Assembly (NCBI RefSeq): GCF_017591435.1
Contig: NC_059255.1
Location: 644,117-708,116 of the forward strand
Reading direction: 5' to 3'
Length of the DNA: 64,000 nt
From: Portunus trituberculatus
Lineage: Eukaryota; Arthropoda; Malacostraca; Decapoda; Portunidae
The stretch's first letter is position 1, and each line of letters starts with the position of its first letter. Positions 12,554-23,039 of this stretch are shown piece by piece. The notes under the pieces are model-generated. The model did no database searches. It was not told where the DNA came from and worked only from the letters and a program-made list of their open reading frames with translations. A program made the position numbers and the translations under genes.

Positions 12554-14264
12554 TTAGGGTAAAAGCATCAATGTGTCTGGGTCTGGATGCCAGGAACATA
12601 AATAGTCCAATTGCTTATTAATTCTAGATGCAAATAAGTCAATGGAAGGAGTCCCAAAGATTAAGCACAACTTGCTAAAAATCTTAGAATTAAGCTGCCA
12701 TTCATGCCGATCATTAAAGTTCCGTGATGCTGCATCTGCTAATACATTATTCCTACCCGGAATGTGAGCACAAGTAAGCCAGATCCCATTTGCAATACAC
12801 CAGTTCCAAATATCAATGCAAATCACATTACACATAATAGACTTAGTTCCACCCATCTCATTAACATAGCTACTTGCAGTGGTGTTATTGCACAACACTT
12901 TGACATGGCAGCCCTTTAGGAAGTGTGCAAAGGATTGTAGGGTGAACAGGATGGCCTTAAGTTCTTAGGCATTAATGTGTAATTGTTGTTTTTCAGGCGT
13001 CCATTTTTCATTGGTAGAGTGTTCTAGAAAGCAACCACCCCAGCCTAAATCAGAAGCATCCATAAAGATCTCAACATTTGCAGCTTCCCGGAAAATTTTT
13101 GTCCTGAGTACCTATTTCAGCAATCCACCAGTTCAGCTCATGTTTCATTGCATCCGAAATCACCATCTATTTGTCAAAATCTCCTTTTTGTGATTTTAAT
13201 GCCTTAATTTTTTCCCTTTCTAATGTCCTATAATGAAGTTTGCCCAATTCCACTGCTGGGATAGCAGCCACCAGTAGCCCAATTACACGTGCTACCTCTC
13301 TGATTTTCACTTTGGTCTTACTTACCAAAGAAGAGCAATGTCTCACTATCTTCTCTACTCTGCGAGGGGGAAGGGTGACGTTCATGGCCATTGAATCTAT
13401 GATGTTACCAAGATACTCAATACGTGTGGTAGGTACCATGACAGACTTATCCACATTAATGCAGAAACCAACCGATTGGAGGAGCTCCACTGTGTCTTTC
13501 AAACAAGCATAACACCCCTCTACAGATTTACTACACATAAGCGTGTCATCAATAAAAGAAGTGATGGTGTGGCCTTTGAACCGCAATGCTGAAAAAAATG
13601 GCTTCATAAGTTTAGTAAAAATACGAGGACCCTCTGAAATGCCATTATCCAGACAAGTGAATTGATAAATTTTACCTGACCATTTGAAGCAAAGATATCT
13701 CTGTTGTTCTTCAGCAATTTATACTGAGTAATAGGCATGCGTAAGGTCTACTGAAGCCATAAGATCACCTCTACTAACTAACCTGATCGCCTCTTCAAAA
13801 TTTTCCATTTTAAAATGTTTGTATGCCATGAATTTGTTCAATTTTTCCAAATTGATCACCAGTCTGTAACCCGTTTGCTTCCTCAAGAAAACGGGTGAAA
13901 TAATCTGGTGATCCTGTCTGTGAGTCTCTTTCATAACCTTTAGACTTAACAACTTCTCAATCTCCATACTCAAGATAACTTTCTCCTCAACTCCAAATCA
14001 GTATTCTACTTCCTAAGAGAATAAATGTCCTATTTTATCTTCATCTATCTCAAGATGACAATGTTGAACAGTGTCTAGGATGAAGGGGTCACTGGTAAGT
14101 TTACACCACTCGTCAACAAACTTGTGAAGCTGCCCTGCTTCAAATTCCTGTCTTACCTGGATTACTGCCGGGGGCTGTTGAGTCCCCGGCCTCTCCAGTT
14201 TTTTGAAGACGAGTGTCTCCTTGGAGAAAAGGATCACTGGTCCCCTCTGGTGCCAGCTTTGCAT
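12554..14264 (-). pseudogene. DIRS-1 reverse transcriptase and RNase H, broken
   Basis: From the N-terminal side: linker QVRQEFEAGQLHKFVDEW (about 14100-14160), RT palm SPVFLRKQTGYRLVINLEKL and VDLTHAYYSV (motif A, about 13719-13900), and catalytic SFIDDTLM (motif C, about 13540-13560), then the thumb-like region to 13167. RNase H follows in fragments: MDASDLGWGGCF, ELKAILFTLQSFA, LCNNTTASSYVNEMGG and AHIPGRNNVLADAASRN, which give the four acidic positions except that the usual DN of the third block is NN. Frameshifts and stops occur near 13000, 13170, 13620-13720 and 13990. In an intact element this makes DNA from element RNA and removes the RNA strand. Confidence 0.8.
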
Positions 14265-14299
14265 TGCCCGTAAGGTTTAAACCGTGAAGACAGGCCCCG

Positions 14300-15390
14300 G
14301 AAACCAGACTTGCCAAAGAAGCTCTGTTGCCTGGTTCCACCAAACTTCCCAAAACCTGGTGACCAATAATGGAAAGGCTTTTTGTTGGAGATTTTGTTCT
14401 TCAGCCTCTCAGCTTCATCAATCTGCTTGGCAGCCTGCTAAAGATCGTCCCCAAATAATAAACCCGTCATGGGTGCCTTATCATAACACAAGTGTGAGTA
14501 CTTTTGATTAATCTCACGCTTGATGATGTGCCGCCTGGTTAGGTTAGTGCGGAGGTTGGCATTCCCAGTAATGCCAAAGCGCCATTGAGCATAGCTACCT
14601 CCTGACCAATAACAGGGTTCCCGTCCTCCAAGGCCAACTTATCCAGCACAGACAGAGACTTAACAAGGATAGTGGCGGCTTTGATAATATCCTTACCTAC
14701 CTCTTTGAGTCTGAAATCAGACTTCTTTGCCTCCGTGGACAGAGCATCCAACACCTGTGTGTTGCACTCCACGGGAATCAGCCCCGGGCAATTGCTAGGC
14801 CGCTTGGTAACGTCAGCATCTAAAACGTCTTTATAGTCTTCTTCCGTCATGCCGTGAGCAAACAGGTGGTACACCATGGCAGCAACTGGCTCCTCAAGCT
14901 CCTCAGCACACTCAACCGTGGGACCAAAAGATTTTGCTGCCTGTAGCAAAATACTGCCTGTTTGAGCCTCTTCTTGAATTTCTCCTTCCTCAGCACTCAC
15001 ATCCTGTTTGGACTCAGAAAAACCTCCCGCAGCACGGGGAGGAGGGGGAAGCAGAGCGAGCATGTTCCCCGCCTGAGTCTTTACCAGAGCCAAAACCAGA
15101 GAAAGAAACGCCAGGTTCCGAACTCACACGAGCACTATCACTCACCATGTTCTTATCACACTTAAGTTTGTTCACGTCCTCCTGAAGGGCAGCCAAAGCC
15201 TCCAAAATCTTGGATAAAAGACCAACCCCCAAACGGCAGGGTCAGTGGCGGCCGCGGGGCCAGCCCTCTTATGTGAACCACCACTGACCACGCTCTTGGA
15301 TCCTGATGAAAGCCTCCGATCATTCTTCCACTTGGAAGAATAGTGGCCCCTAGTCTTGCTACGATCAGTAGAAGGGGAAGAGTCAGATGA
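14300..15390 (-). pseudogene. DIRS-1 Gag-like protein, broken
   Basis: The start is probably the ATG giving MSSSDSSPSTDRSK near 15390, a Ser-rich basic N-terminus. After a frameshift the main open part (15093-14539) contains VYHLFAHGMTEEDYKDVL, RPSNCPGLIPVECN, and KEVGKDIIKAATILVKSL ending EVAMLNGALALLG. The C-terminal part continues in another frame to about 14300 with a YSHLC segment and basic Gly/Phe-rich sequence. The same blocks occur in the plus-strand Gag of DIRS-4 (46320-47020), which supports a real conserved protein. The expected role is nucleic-acid binding and particle assembly. No zinc knuckle is seen. Confidence 0.75.
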
Positions 15391-15473
15391 TGACATGCTG
15401 GCAGCCAGCTGAACTGCATTAAACAACGTAAATCTGAGCTAACTCACCCAGCCAAGAGCCTTACCAACGGGGG

Positions 15474-15790
15474 GCAAACCAGCTCTTCATACAGATAACG
15501 GGAAAAAACACGTCAAGTAATCATAAATAAGCCCGCTCTTATGTAGATAACGGGGAAAAAACAGGCAAATAAACCATAAACGAACCCGCTCTTATTTCAG
15601 ATAACGGGAAAAAACATTGAGTAACTTTGACGACTTACCCCGCTTCACCAAAATCACGAGGCACAAATGCTGCAAATCTAGCTCACCATGCCTTACCAGA
15701 CCCGCTCCAATCGTGGATAACAGTGAGACAAGTGGAAATAAAGTAAGGCAGCCCGCTCCAAACACGGATAACAGGAAAATCAAGACGAAT
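15474..15790 (-). repeat. DIRS-1 subterminal tandem repeats
   Basis: About five degenerate units spaced roughly 54 bases apart, each with CCCGCTCTTAT followed by AGATAACGGG. Read in the direction of the element they are CCCGTTATCT then ATAAGAGCGGG. They lie between the left inverted repeat and Gag, the expected promoter/5' UTR position. DIRS-4 has a matching array at 45307-45600. Confidence 0.8.
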
Positions 15791-15853
15791 CGACGACACG
15801 TCTGCACCGTGCGCGAGCAGCGAAGCAACTGCTGGTGCGTGGCAACGTGGCGT

Positions 15854-15902
15854 ATCTCATGTGGTGCTCCCTCTAGCAGTTAGGTGGTTTGCTGAAGGAA
15901 AA
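15854..15902 (-). repeat. DIRS-1 left inverted repeat
   Basis: The inverse of 11065-11113, matching over about 48 bases with one or two differences. It contains CTAGCAGTTAGGTGGTTTGC, related to the right repeat's CTGCTAG.AGGGAGCA block and to the left end of DIRS-4 at 45109. Confidence 0.85.
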
Positions 15903-16244
15903 CCACTCCCAGATCTTTCTCTTCATTTGTTTTCATTATAATCTCTTTTCCCATATTCTATTCCCTCATAGATCTTCTATTAATTTTACCCATTTCCATC
16001 ACATGGTATTTCTTAGCATTAAATTGTAATTTCCACTTTCAGCTCCACTTTCAGATCGTGTTAATATCTCCTTGCAATTTCATACAGTCCTCATTGTTCT
16101 TCATTACTCTCAATAGTTTTGCATCATCTGCAAACAAATTTATATAGCTACTCAAACCCTCTTGTATATCACAAAAATATATATGGAACATCATTGGTGC
16201 CAGCACTGAACCCTGTGGTACTTCACTAGTTACTGCGCTCCAAC
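15903..16244 (-). pseudogene. LINE-D, central RT segment (second piece)
   Basis: Resumes the LINE cut at 10741. The reverse strand encodes a degenerate RT centre: a GSVLAPMMFHIYF-like motif B region, a SYINLFADDAKLL catalytic block, and the region after it. It ends at the TTAA at 16245-16248, where another element begins. Together with 10119-10741 and 17385-17465 it represents one 5'-truncated LINE. Confidence 0.75.
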
Positions 16245-16248
16245 TTAA

Positions 16249-17380
16249 CCCTTAAATGGGAACAAGACTCCACTTGGAGTCACATGTTAGTGGTTTTGAA
16301 AAAGTACGCCATTTTTTCAAGCACACCTGGCTCCAAGGTCTATGGGTGAGTTGAGTGTCTGTTGATCATCAGATCTAGGGGAGGACAAACGGGCTCCTCG
16401 CTGGTGATGTTCTTTCCTTCCTAGGTAAAGACTGTGACGCCAGGTGGACCCACTAGGTCGGTTTATGAAATATTCTAATGAACATACATATTGGGCAAAA
16501 CATTGTTTATAGACCTGTATATGTGGTATACAGGTCTTTATCATCTCTAAATCACACTAAATATGTTGGCTGGGATTTGATAAGAGTCCTGTTACAGTTA
16601 TTCTCTCGTTCTACATGTGTGTAATAGTTACTATTATTTATTCTTCTGGTTTCTTTCATAGGTAAATTTGATGTGTAGCATCCCTGTGGACTGCCTGATG
16701 AAAGAATACAGCAGCTGTTGGCTAAGGAAACTGTAGATCTCACAGGTGAAATAACATTCACTGAAGTCTGTGAGCCACTCACAGCGGACTTGGTTATTTA
16801 GAGAAAATCACATTTTCAGGAATCACCTTCCTTTTGTTCACACCACCACAATTGGGATGGAATGCATACAATTTATAAATAATTTTCAGATAATGATTTA
16901 AGTAATATGTTCAAGCAAAAGTTATCATGATAAACCATATTGTGAGTATGCATGTTCTGTTTTATTTGGTTATTTACTTGTTTATATAAAAAAAATGAGA
17001 AACAAAAATTTTTCATCTTCATTTGGTCAGAACACCACAATTGGGAAGCAAATTAGGAATTATACACTATTTCTTAGAAAAATCAACCACTTTAGTTAGA
17101 GAATATTCAATTTTCTTACTTTTATTTCCAAATAATTTTTATTTATATGGCAGTCACTATTATTTTCAATATTTTTTTAAATAAATCATGAAAATTAAAT
17201 ATGACCGTAAATTTGAATGTTTTTACTTTCATCTTACAAGATGTTTTCTTTTTCAAATCTAACCTGGTGTAACTCAATAAAGATAATCCAAAACATTTTT
17301 TTCCAATATTTTTTGCAGTGGGTCCAAATGTAGTCATGACATAATTAGCGTTAGTGAAATTGGGCATTTCCATTTAAGAG
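16249..17380. mobile_element. TTAA-type (piggyBac-like) element inside LINE-D
   Basis: The left end is TTAA followed by CCCTTAAATGGGAAC; the right end, read on the other strand, is CTCTTAAATGGAAATG preceded by TGAA (a degraded TTAA at 17381-17384). LINE-D sequence stops and resumes on either side. The interior is AT-rich and non-coding, with the words ACACCACAATTGGGA repeated near 16845 and 17032. No transposase. Boundaries are well placed by the interrupted host; the family is inferred. Confidence 0.65.
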
Positions 17381-17384
17381 TTCA

Positions 17385-17465
17385 TGAGATGTCTCTTATT
17401 ACAGTCCCCATTTCTCTCTCTATTAAGTAGTCCCTCATCCAGCTTAAGAGCATGCTGCGGTAAAG
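17385..17465 (-). pseudogene. LINE-D, 5'-most surviving segment (third piece)
   Basis: The reverse strand aligns by eye with the stretch before RT motif B in the related copies (an LKLDEG.LNREREMGTVIRDIS-like run). Beyond about 17465 similarity ends, so the LINE was 5'-truncated on insertion. Confidence 0.6.
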
Positions 17466-17989
17466 ATTTAGTAAATTATGATGAAAATTCGCTCAGTCCC
17501 TGCAGATTATTGCAAGAAAATATTCTGAATTCATATGGTATAAGAAATATTGGCATATGCATATGGTAACACTCATTCTGACACATTTAAAGGGACATGA
17601 GTGGCATATGCCACAAGGTGGGCGTAGCACAATAAACACTCTCTAAACATGGCGGTATATTGCCTGTTTTCCTTGTCATTTTACCACTAATATTGGTCTC
17701 TGTGGTGAGGTGCCACCCCTCAAATCGCTATACAGCACTCCCCCAGTGCAACAGAGAGAAGCAAAGGAAGAGATTATGTCATGCTCCTGCTTGCAGGCTC
17801 TCTAAGTTATCCTCTTTGCTAATCTTAGTGGTGGGTGAATTCTATCCAAGTGAAGAGTGAGTGCCCTCTACCTCCCACAGCTATTCCCATTCTGTTTCTA
17901 CTGTCTTTGCCTCCCTTTTTGTCCTTTCTTTGGCAGTCAGGGTTTTTACCCTCAGGGATATCAGTGTCCCTGCCCAAGGCTGACTTTGG
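17466..17989. other. Stretch without recognised genes; may hold the RTE 5' UTR
   Basis: Follows the LINE-D truncation point and leads into the RTE coding region. I could not place the start of the RTE. No supported gene. Confidence 0.4.
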
Positions 17990-18017
17990 TAGGAGTGGGT
18001 CTTGCAACCCCTCCCCC

Positions 18018-18537
18018 ATGGATGCTAAAGTACCAGAGGGGCTTGCCTACCCGTATGACAGATGCAGAGAAAAGCTTGAGAGATCCCTGTGTCTTGAGAG
18101 GGATGGGAGGATCTCCTCGCCCTATTTCTGACCTTGGGGTTGCCGGTGGGGTTACAGATGTGGCATCTGCCTGTCAGACCATTCCTGGAGTAAACCTTGG
18201 AGGGTTCTACGTGTAGGCTCCTGGAATGTCCTGAGCCTCTCAGAGGATCAATGACTGCCTCATCTATTGGATGAGCTCAATAGGTTGAGGGTGGATATGG
18301 TGGGACTCTGAGACAAGGATGCCTGGCAGTGGTGAGACCAGTAGCAAGGGTTTTACATACTACTGGTCCAGCATGAGCAATGGTCATCATGTCAAGGGTG
18401 TAGCCATAGCTGTCTCCAGCAGACTGCAGCCATCCGTTGTAGAGGTTACTCAGGTTGATGAGTGTATAATCCAACTAAGGTTAAAGCACAGTCTAGGCTT
18501 CACGTCTGTTGTTGCAGTATACGCTCCTACCAAAGTA
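18018..18537 (+). pseudogene. RTE endonuclease, N-terminal piece
   Basis: From MDAKVPEGLAYPYDRCREK the frame leads, through a frameshift, to VGSWNVLSLSED, the start of the APE-type endonuclease (Asn in the first motif). Next come LDELNRLRVDMVGL (the following Glu position is degenerate), SNGHHVKGVAIAVSSRLQ, and VVAVYAPTK, where the Tigger-like element cuts in. Stops at several points show it is dead. In an active RTE this protein nicks the target site. Confidence 0.75.
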
Positions 18538-19486
18538 CAGGCAACCCCCCTTAACAAATGGGTTACATTCCTAAAAAACGTTCGTTATGTGAATTTTCAT
18601 TAAGCAAACAAATTATAATAAGTTTGACACCTGACTTGAATTTCCATTGAGAGTAAACAAAGCGAGAGTGCATCATAGTACAGTAAAAGGTTTGATGAAA
18701 CTAAAAATGATGAAGTTAAACATTTAAGCAGTTTAATCTAAGACTAAGTCATTATAATGTACACTAATGTATGTATGTAGGTAACTTTATAATGTTGATG
18801 ATCTTAAATTTCTGTAGAGAGGCAGAGTGGAGTAGGAAAGACGCAAGCTGGCAACCTGTGGAATGTAAACAAAAGGCACATCATTATACCCCATACAAAA
18901 CTTATGTACCTCATTTCCTAAAGGTTTTTCATTTCATCCATTGCAGAGTCACAAGTTCAGGTGGTTCCTTTAGCTTGCAAGGAAGATACGGTCTTTCTTA
19001 ATAGAGTCTGCTGACTTGAAAATAGTAGAGACAGTAGATGGAGTCAAGATGGTGGCGAGCAATGCTATTAGTTTTCTCGCCTCTCTCATGTCTGTGAATA
19101 ATATCCAGCTTCACTTCAAGAGTAAGAGACTTCCTGGTCTTCTTAGCAACACTAGGCAACATTGCAGAGCTGGTCGCAGGGCGTTTTGGTGGCATGTTGA
19201 GCGAGGGAAGATGAGCTGCTGCTGGATGCTGTTATTGTTTTGAACTAAGAGCAGGGAAGGGTAGGGGAGTGAGTGGTGTGCATTTTATCCACAAGAGGCG
19301 CTGGCGTATAAAAAAGCCTGTTGGCTTGCGTAATACGGCGGGTTTTTCAAACTTGGAAAAATTTACCAGGATAAAATTACGTTAAAGCGAGTTTTGTTTT
19401 CATTATACGAGCAGATGGTAGTAAAATGAAATGTTCTTTGTAGGGAAATTTTGTTGTGTGAACGTTCGTTAAGTGGGGTTTGCCTA
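18538..19486 (-). mobile_element. Tigger-like element, non-autonomous (copy 1a)
   Basis: 949 bp flanked by TA at 18536-18537 and 19487-19488. Inverted ends: CAGGCAACCCCCCTTAAC on the left; TAGGCAAACCCCACTTAAC on the right read on the other strand. On the minus strand (about 19195-19050) there is a start of a pogo/Tigger transposase: MPPKRPATSSAMLPSVAKK, then KSLTLEVKLDIIHRHERG, the CENP-B-type N-terminal helix-turn-helix, followed by stops. The catalytic domain is missing. A second copy, plus-oriented, is at 59138-60129. It would depend on transposase from elsewhere. Confidence 0.85.
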
Positions 19487-19586
19487 TATATGAAACTGAA
19501 GAGAATGAGACATACTACGCCAAAGTCGACTCTGTCCTGGATCAGTGTCCCTGTCATGATGCACTTATTGTCTTGGGTGACTTTAA
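19487..19586 (+). pseudogene. RTE endonuclease, middle piece
   Basis: Encodes YETEENETYYAKVDSVLDQ and, a few residues on, IVLGDF up to the GDFN motif (catalytic Asp/Asn). It joins in frame to VYAPTK before the Tigger-like insert, and to the sequence beginning NAVTGTERAG at 36453 after the TTAA composite. Confidence 0.85.
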
Positions 19587-19761
19587 CCCCTTCATGCCGG
19601 ATGTTAAAAAAGCCCACCTGTATGATATACGGGTGGTAGTGCCGCGCGCCCGAGCACGGGAAACTCGTGCAAGCTTGTCATACTTGTCGTCTTTGTGTAT
19701 TATGCTGCTATTTTTTAGTCACTATATCGCCTTCGAAAAGGAAATTGGACGCTTCTCTCTT

Positions 19762-19852
<91 letters not shown>

Positions 19853-19937
19853 CATTTGCTAATATTTTAAACACAAGTGGGATGCATGTAGCTTATCTTT
19901 TGAGAGGAAGAGGGAGGGAGGGAAGGAGAGGAAACGA

Positions 19938-20007
<70 letters not shown>
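19762..20007. repeat. (GA)n tracts and first GGGATGCATGTAGCTTATC unit
   Basis: GA runs at about 19764-19849 and 19940-20007. Between them (19855-19940) is a unit with ACACAAGTGGGATGCATG, TAGCTTATCTTTTGAGAG and a GGGAGGGAGGGAAGGAGA-like run. Matching units occur at the other end of the composite at about 35985-36062 and 36208-36250. Confidence 0.9.
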
Positions 20008-20010
<3 letters not shown>

Positions 20011-20019
20011 AGAAAATTT

Positions 20020-20020
20020 G

Positions 20021-20076
<56 letters not shown>

Positions 20077-20121
20077 TTACCTAATTGTATTTACCTAATT
20101 GTGTGTGTGTGTGTGTGTGTA
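20020..20121. repeat. (GT)n microsatellite containing a LINE tail only
   Basis: GT units at 20022-20073, then two ATTTACCTAATTGT units (about 20074-20100) with no LINE body, then more GT to 20121. The tail units equal the 3' end of LINE-A, so this looks like an abortive, tail-length insertion. Confidence 0.85.
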
Positions 20122-20289
20122 TTTACCTAATTGTATTTACCTAATTGTAACATATGGGAAAAGAGCTATGCTCGTGTTGTCCCGTCTCCATATCTATTAA
20201 TGTCCAGCTTTTCTTAAAATCATGAATATTCCTTGCGTTGACCACTTCCACGTCTAAACTATTCCATGCTTCCACCCTTCTATGAGGGA

Positions 20290-22960
20290 AGCTATATTTT
20301 TCACATCTCTCCTATAAGTGGCCATTTTAGTTTTTCCCATGCCCTCTCGACATTCTTTCATTCCACATACACAGATCTTCCCTATCCATTTTTCCATGCC
20401 AATCATCACTCTGTATATTGCTATCAGGTCTCCCTTTCTCTTCTGTTTTCCAGGGTCGGAAGTTGCATTCTTTTCAGTCTGTCTTCATAAGTCAAATCTC
20501 TTAAGTCAGGCACCATTTTCGTTGCAGCCCTCTGTACTTTCTCTAGTTTCCTTATGTGTTTCTTTAAGTTCGGAGCCCACTGTATTGTTGCATATTCAAG
20601 CCTCGGTCTTATCATTGCAGTAATTATTTTCTTCATCATTTCTTCATCTAAATATACGAACGCCACTCTTATGTTCCTCAATAAGTTCAATACTTCTCCA
20701 ATTATTTTGTTTATATGTCTCTCTGGCGATAGGTCATTGGTAATTGTCACCCCAAGGTCTTTTTCTTCATGACTGGTTTTATGTCTTCATTTCCTATCTT
20801 GTACATACTCCTGATTCTTCTTTCACTCTTGCCAAACTCTATTTTCTTGCATTTTGTCGTGTTGAACTCCATTTGCCATGTACAGCTCCATTTCCATATT
20901 CTGTCCAAGTCTTCCTGGAGTAGTTCGCAATCTTTGTCACATCTCACTTTTCTTAACAATTTTGCATCGTCTGCAAATAGGCTCACATAACTGGACACCC
21001 CATCCACCATGTCATTTATGTAGACCGCGAACATTACTGGTGCCAACACTGATCCCTGTGGAACTCCACTCTCCACCAATCCCCATTCTGATGGTCTGTC
21101 CTTAATTATTGTTCTCATTTCTCTTCCTACCAAAAGTCTTCCATCCATTTTAGTAAACTGCCATGCACTCCTCCTACCATTTCAAGTTTCCAGATCAGTC
21201 TCCGGTGTGGTACCTTATCAAAGGCCTTTTTAAATCCAGATATATTCCATCAGCCCAACCATCTCTTTCCTGTATTACATCTATCACCCTCGAATAGTAA
21301 CATATCAGGTTTGTCGTGCATGAACGCCCTTTTCTAAAACCAAATTGACACTCACAAAGTATGTCATTTTTCTCCAAGAAGTCTGTCCATCTATTCTTCA
21401 CCACCCTCTCACACATCTTAGCTACCACACTTGTAAGTGACACTGGTCTATAGTTCAATGGGTCTCTCTTGTTACCTGATTTATAGATTGGGACAATGTT
21501 AGCTCTTTTCCAGTCTTGGGGCACTACACCTTCCCTTAATGAGGCATCAATTACTTCACAAACTTTTTCTGCCAATTGCTCCCTGCATTCTCTTAAAATC
21601 CATCCTGATACCCCATCAGGTCCCACAGCTTTTCTCACTTCTAAACTCCCCATCATGTTCTTGATCTCCTCCACAGTTACTTGAAACTCCTTCATAATCC
21701 CTTTCTGTTCCATTACCAGTGGTTTGTCAAAAGCAGTCTCCTTTGTGAATACCTTCCGAAAGCATCCATTCATAGCCTCTGCCATTTCCTGGGATCTTCA
21801 CTGCATACTCCATTTACTTCTAAACTTTCAATACTTTCTCTATTTTTGATGTTGTTGTTCACATGTCTGTAAAAAGCCTTGGTTGGTCTTTACATTTATC
21901 AATTATATCCTTTTCTTGTTTCTTTCTTTCTTCTCTTCTAATCAACACATATTCATTTCTTGCTCTTTTGTAACTTTCCCACTGCTTAATCCGTCTTTTC
22001 CTTCTCCACCTCTTCCATGCATCCTCTTTTCTTGTTCTAGCCTTTTCACATCTATCGTTAAACCAGTCCTGCTTTCCAACTTCTCTATGTTGTCTTATTG
22101 GTACAAATTTTTCTCACCTTCTTTGTATATTTTTATAAATTCCTTCCACTTTTCATTTGCTCCTTAGCACTCTTGAATTTCATCCAATTTGTCTCTTGAA
22201 AGAATTTCTTTAGGTTTCCAAAATCTGTCTTGGCATAATTCCATCTTCCCACTTTATATTCTTCATTTCTTCTAGATTTCTCTTCGTCTATCACCTTGAA
22301 CTCCAAAACTGCATGATCACTCTTTGCTAAAGGGCACTCCACCCTCATCTCCTCAATGACCATTGGCTCTGTACTAAAGACCAAGTCCAGTCTTGACGAT
22401 GCTCCTCTCCTCCAAACCTAGTATCTTCTTTGACCCACTGAGTTAACACATTTTCCATTGCCAGTGTCAATAGTGTATTTCCCATGTTGTCTCTGATCCT
22501 TCCATTGACCAGTCCTCCCAACACACCTCTTTACAATTAAAATCTCCCATCATTATAGTTCGTTCACAGCCACCCAACATTTCTTCCAGACATGTTCCTG
22601 TATCACTTATCATTTCTTCATATTCCTGTACTGACCATGCATTTGTCTTAGGTGGTACGTACACCACTATGTAGTGCCTCTTTTTCCTTCATTAGTTTCT
22701 GCTCTGATCTTTAGCACTTCTGCCTTTCCCATACCTTCTTTCACTTGATCCACCTTTATATCTTTTTAACCAGCAACATCACTCCTCCTCCCATCTTACC
22801 TACTCTATTTCTTTTCCAAACATTATATTTCCTTCTCCAACCATCATCAGGTCTTCTCCTCTCTCAGTTTTGTTTCAGTAAGACCCACAATATCTGGGTT
22901 CTTGTCCCTCAAGTAATCGTTGAGTTCTAAAATCCCGATATCACTCCATTTATGTTGGAA
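20290..22960 (-). pseudogene. LINE-A copy A ORF2: endonuclease and reverse transcriptase
   Basis: The endonuclease start (NVMYSNINGV) is near 22955. Further on: VVYVPPKTNAWSVQEYEEM, MMGDFNCKEVCWEDW, and SRLDLVFSTEP with the final KSDHAVLEF block. The linker to RT is LysGlu-rich. RT: VRKAVGPDGVSGWIL, NYRPVSLTSVVAKMCERVV, FGFRKGRSCTTNLICYYSR, YLDLK (motif A, truncated by a frameshift at about 21225), GVPQGSVLAPVMF (B) and SLFADDAKLL (C, intact at about 20960). The C-terminal HINKI..NLLRNIRVAF and RRDVKN regions follow. Breaks: one frameshift after WEIHY in the endonuclease (about 22470-22500), one near 22160, and one before motif A. Confidence 0.85.
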
Positions 22961-23039
22961 TACATTACATTCCGCTCATACGTAAGTTTCTTTAGTCCTT
23001 TCTTGCTGTACTTTTCTGGGTTATGAACCACTTCCTCAG

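Larger units (their letters stand above)
10742..15902 (-). mobile_element. DIRS-1: tyrosine-recombinase retrotransposon with complete ends
   Basis: A DIRS-type element reading on the minus strand: left inverted repeat (15854-15902), 5' repeats (about 15474-15790), Gag (14300-15390), RT/RNase H (12554-14264), tyrosine recombinase (11317-12499), an internal complementary region (about 10975-11113) and the right inverted repeat (10742-10850). The outer sequence of the right repeat is the inverse of 10975-11066, and that of the left repeat is the inverse of 11065-11113, so the internal region spans the junction that a circular intermediate would have. As usual for DIRS elements, no target duplication is evident. 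Coding frames are interrupted in several places. The element lies inside LINE-D. Confidence 0.85.
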
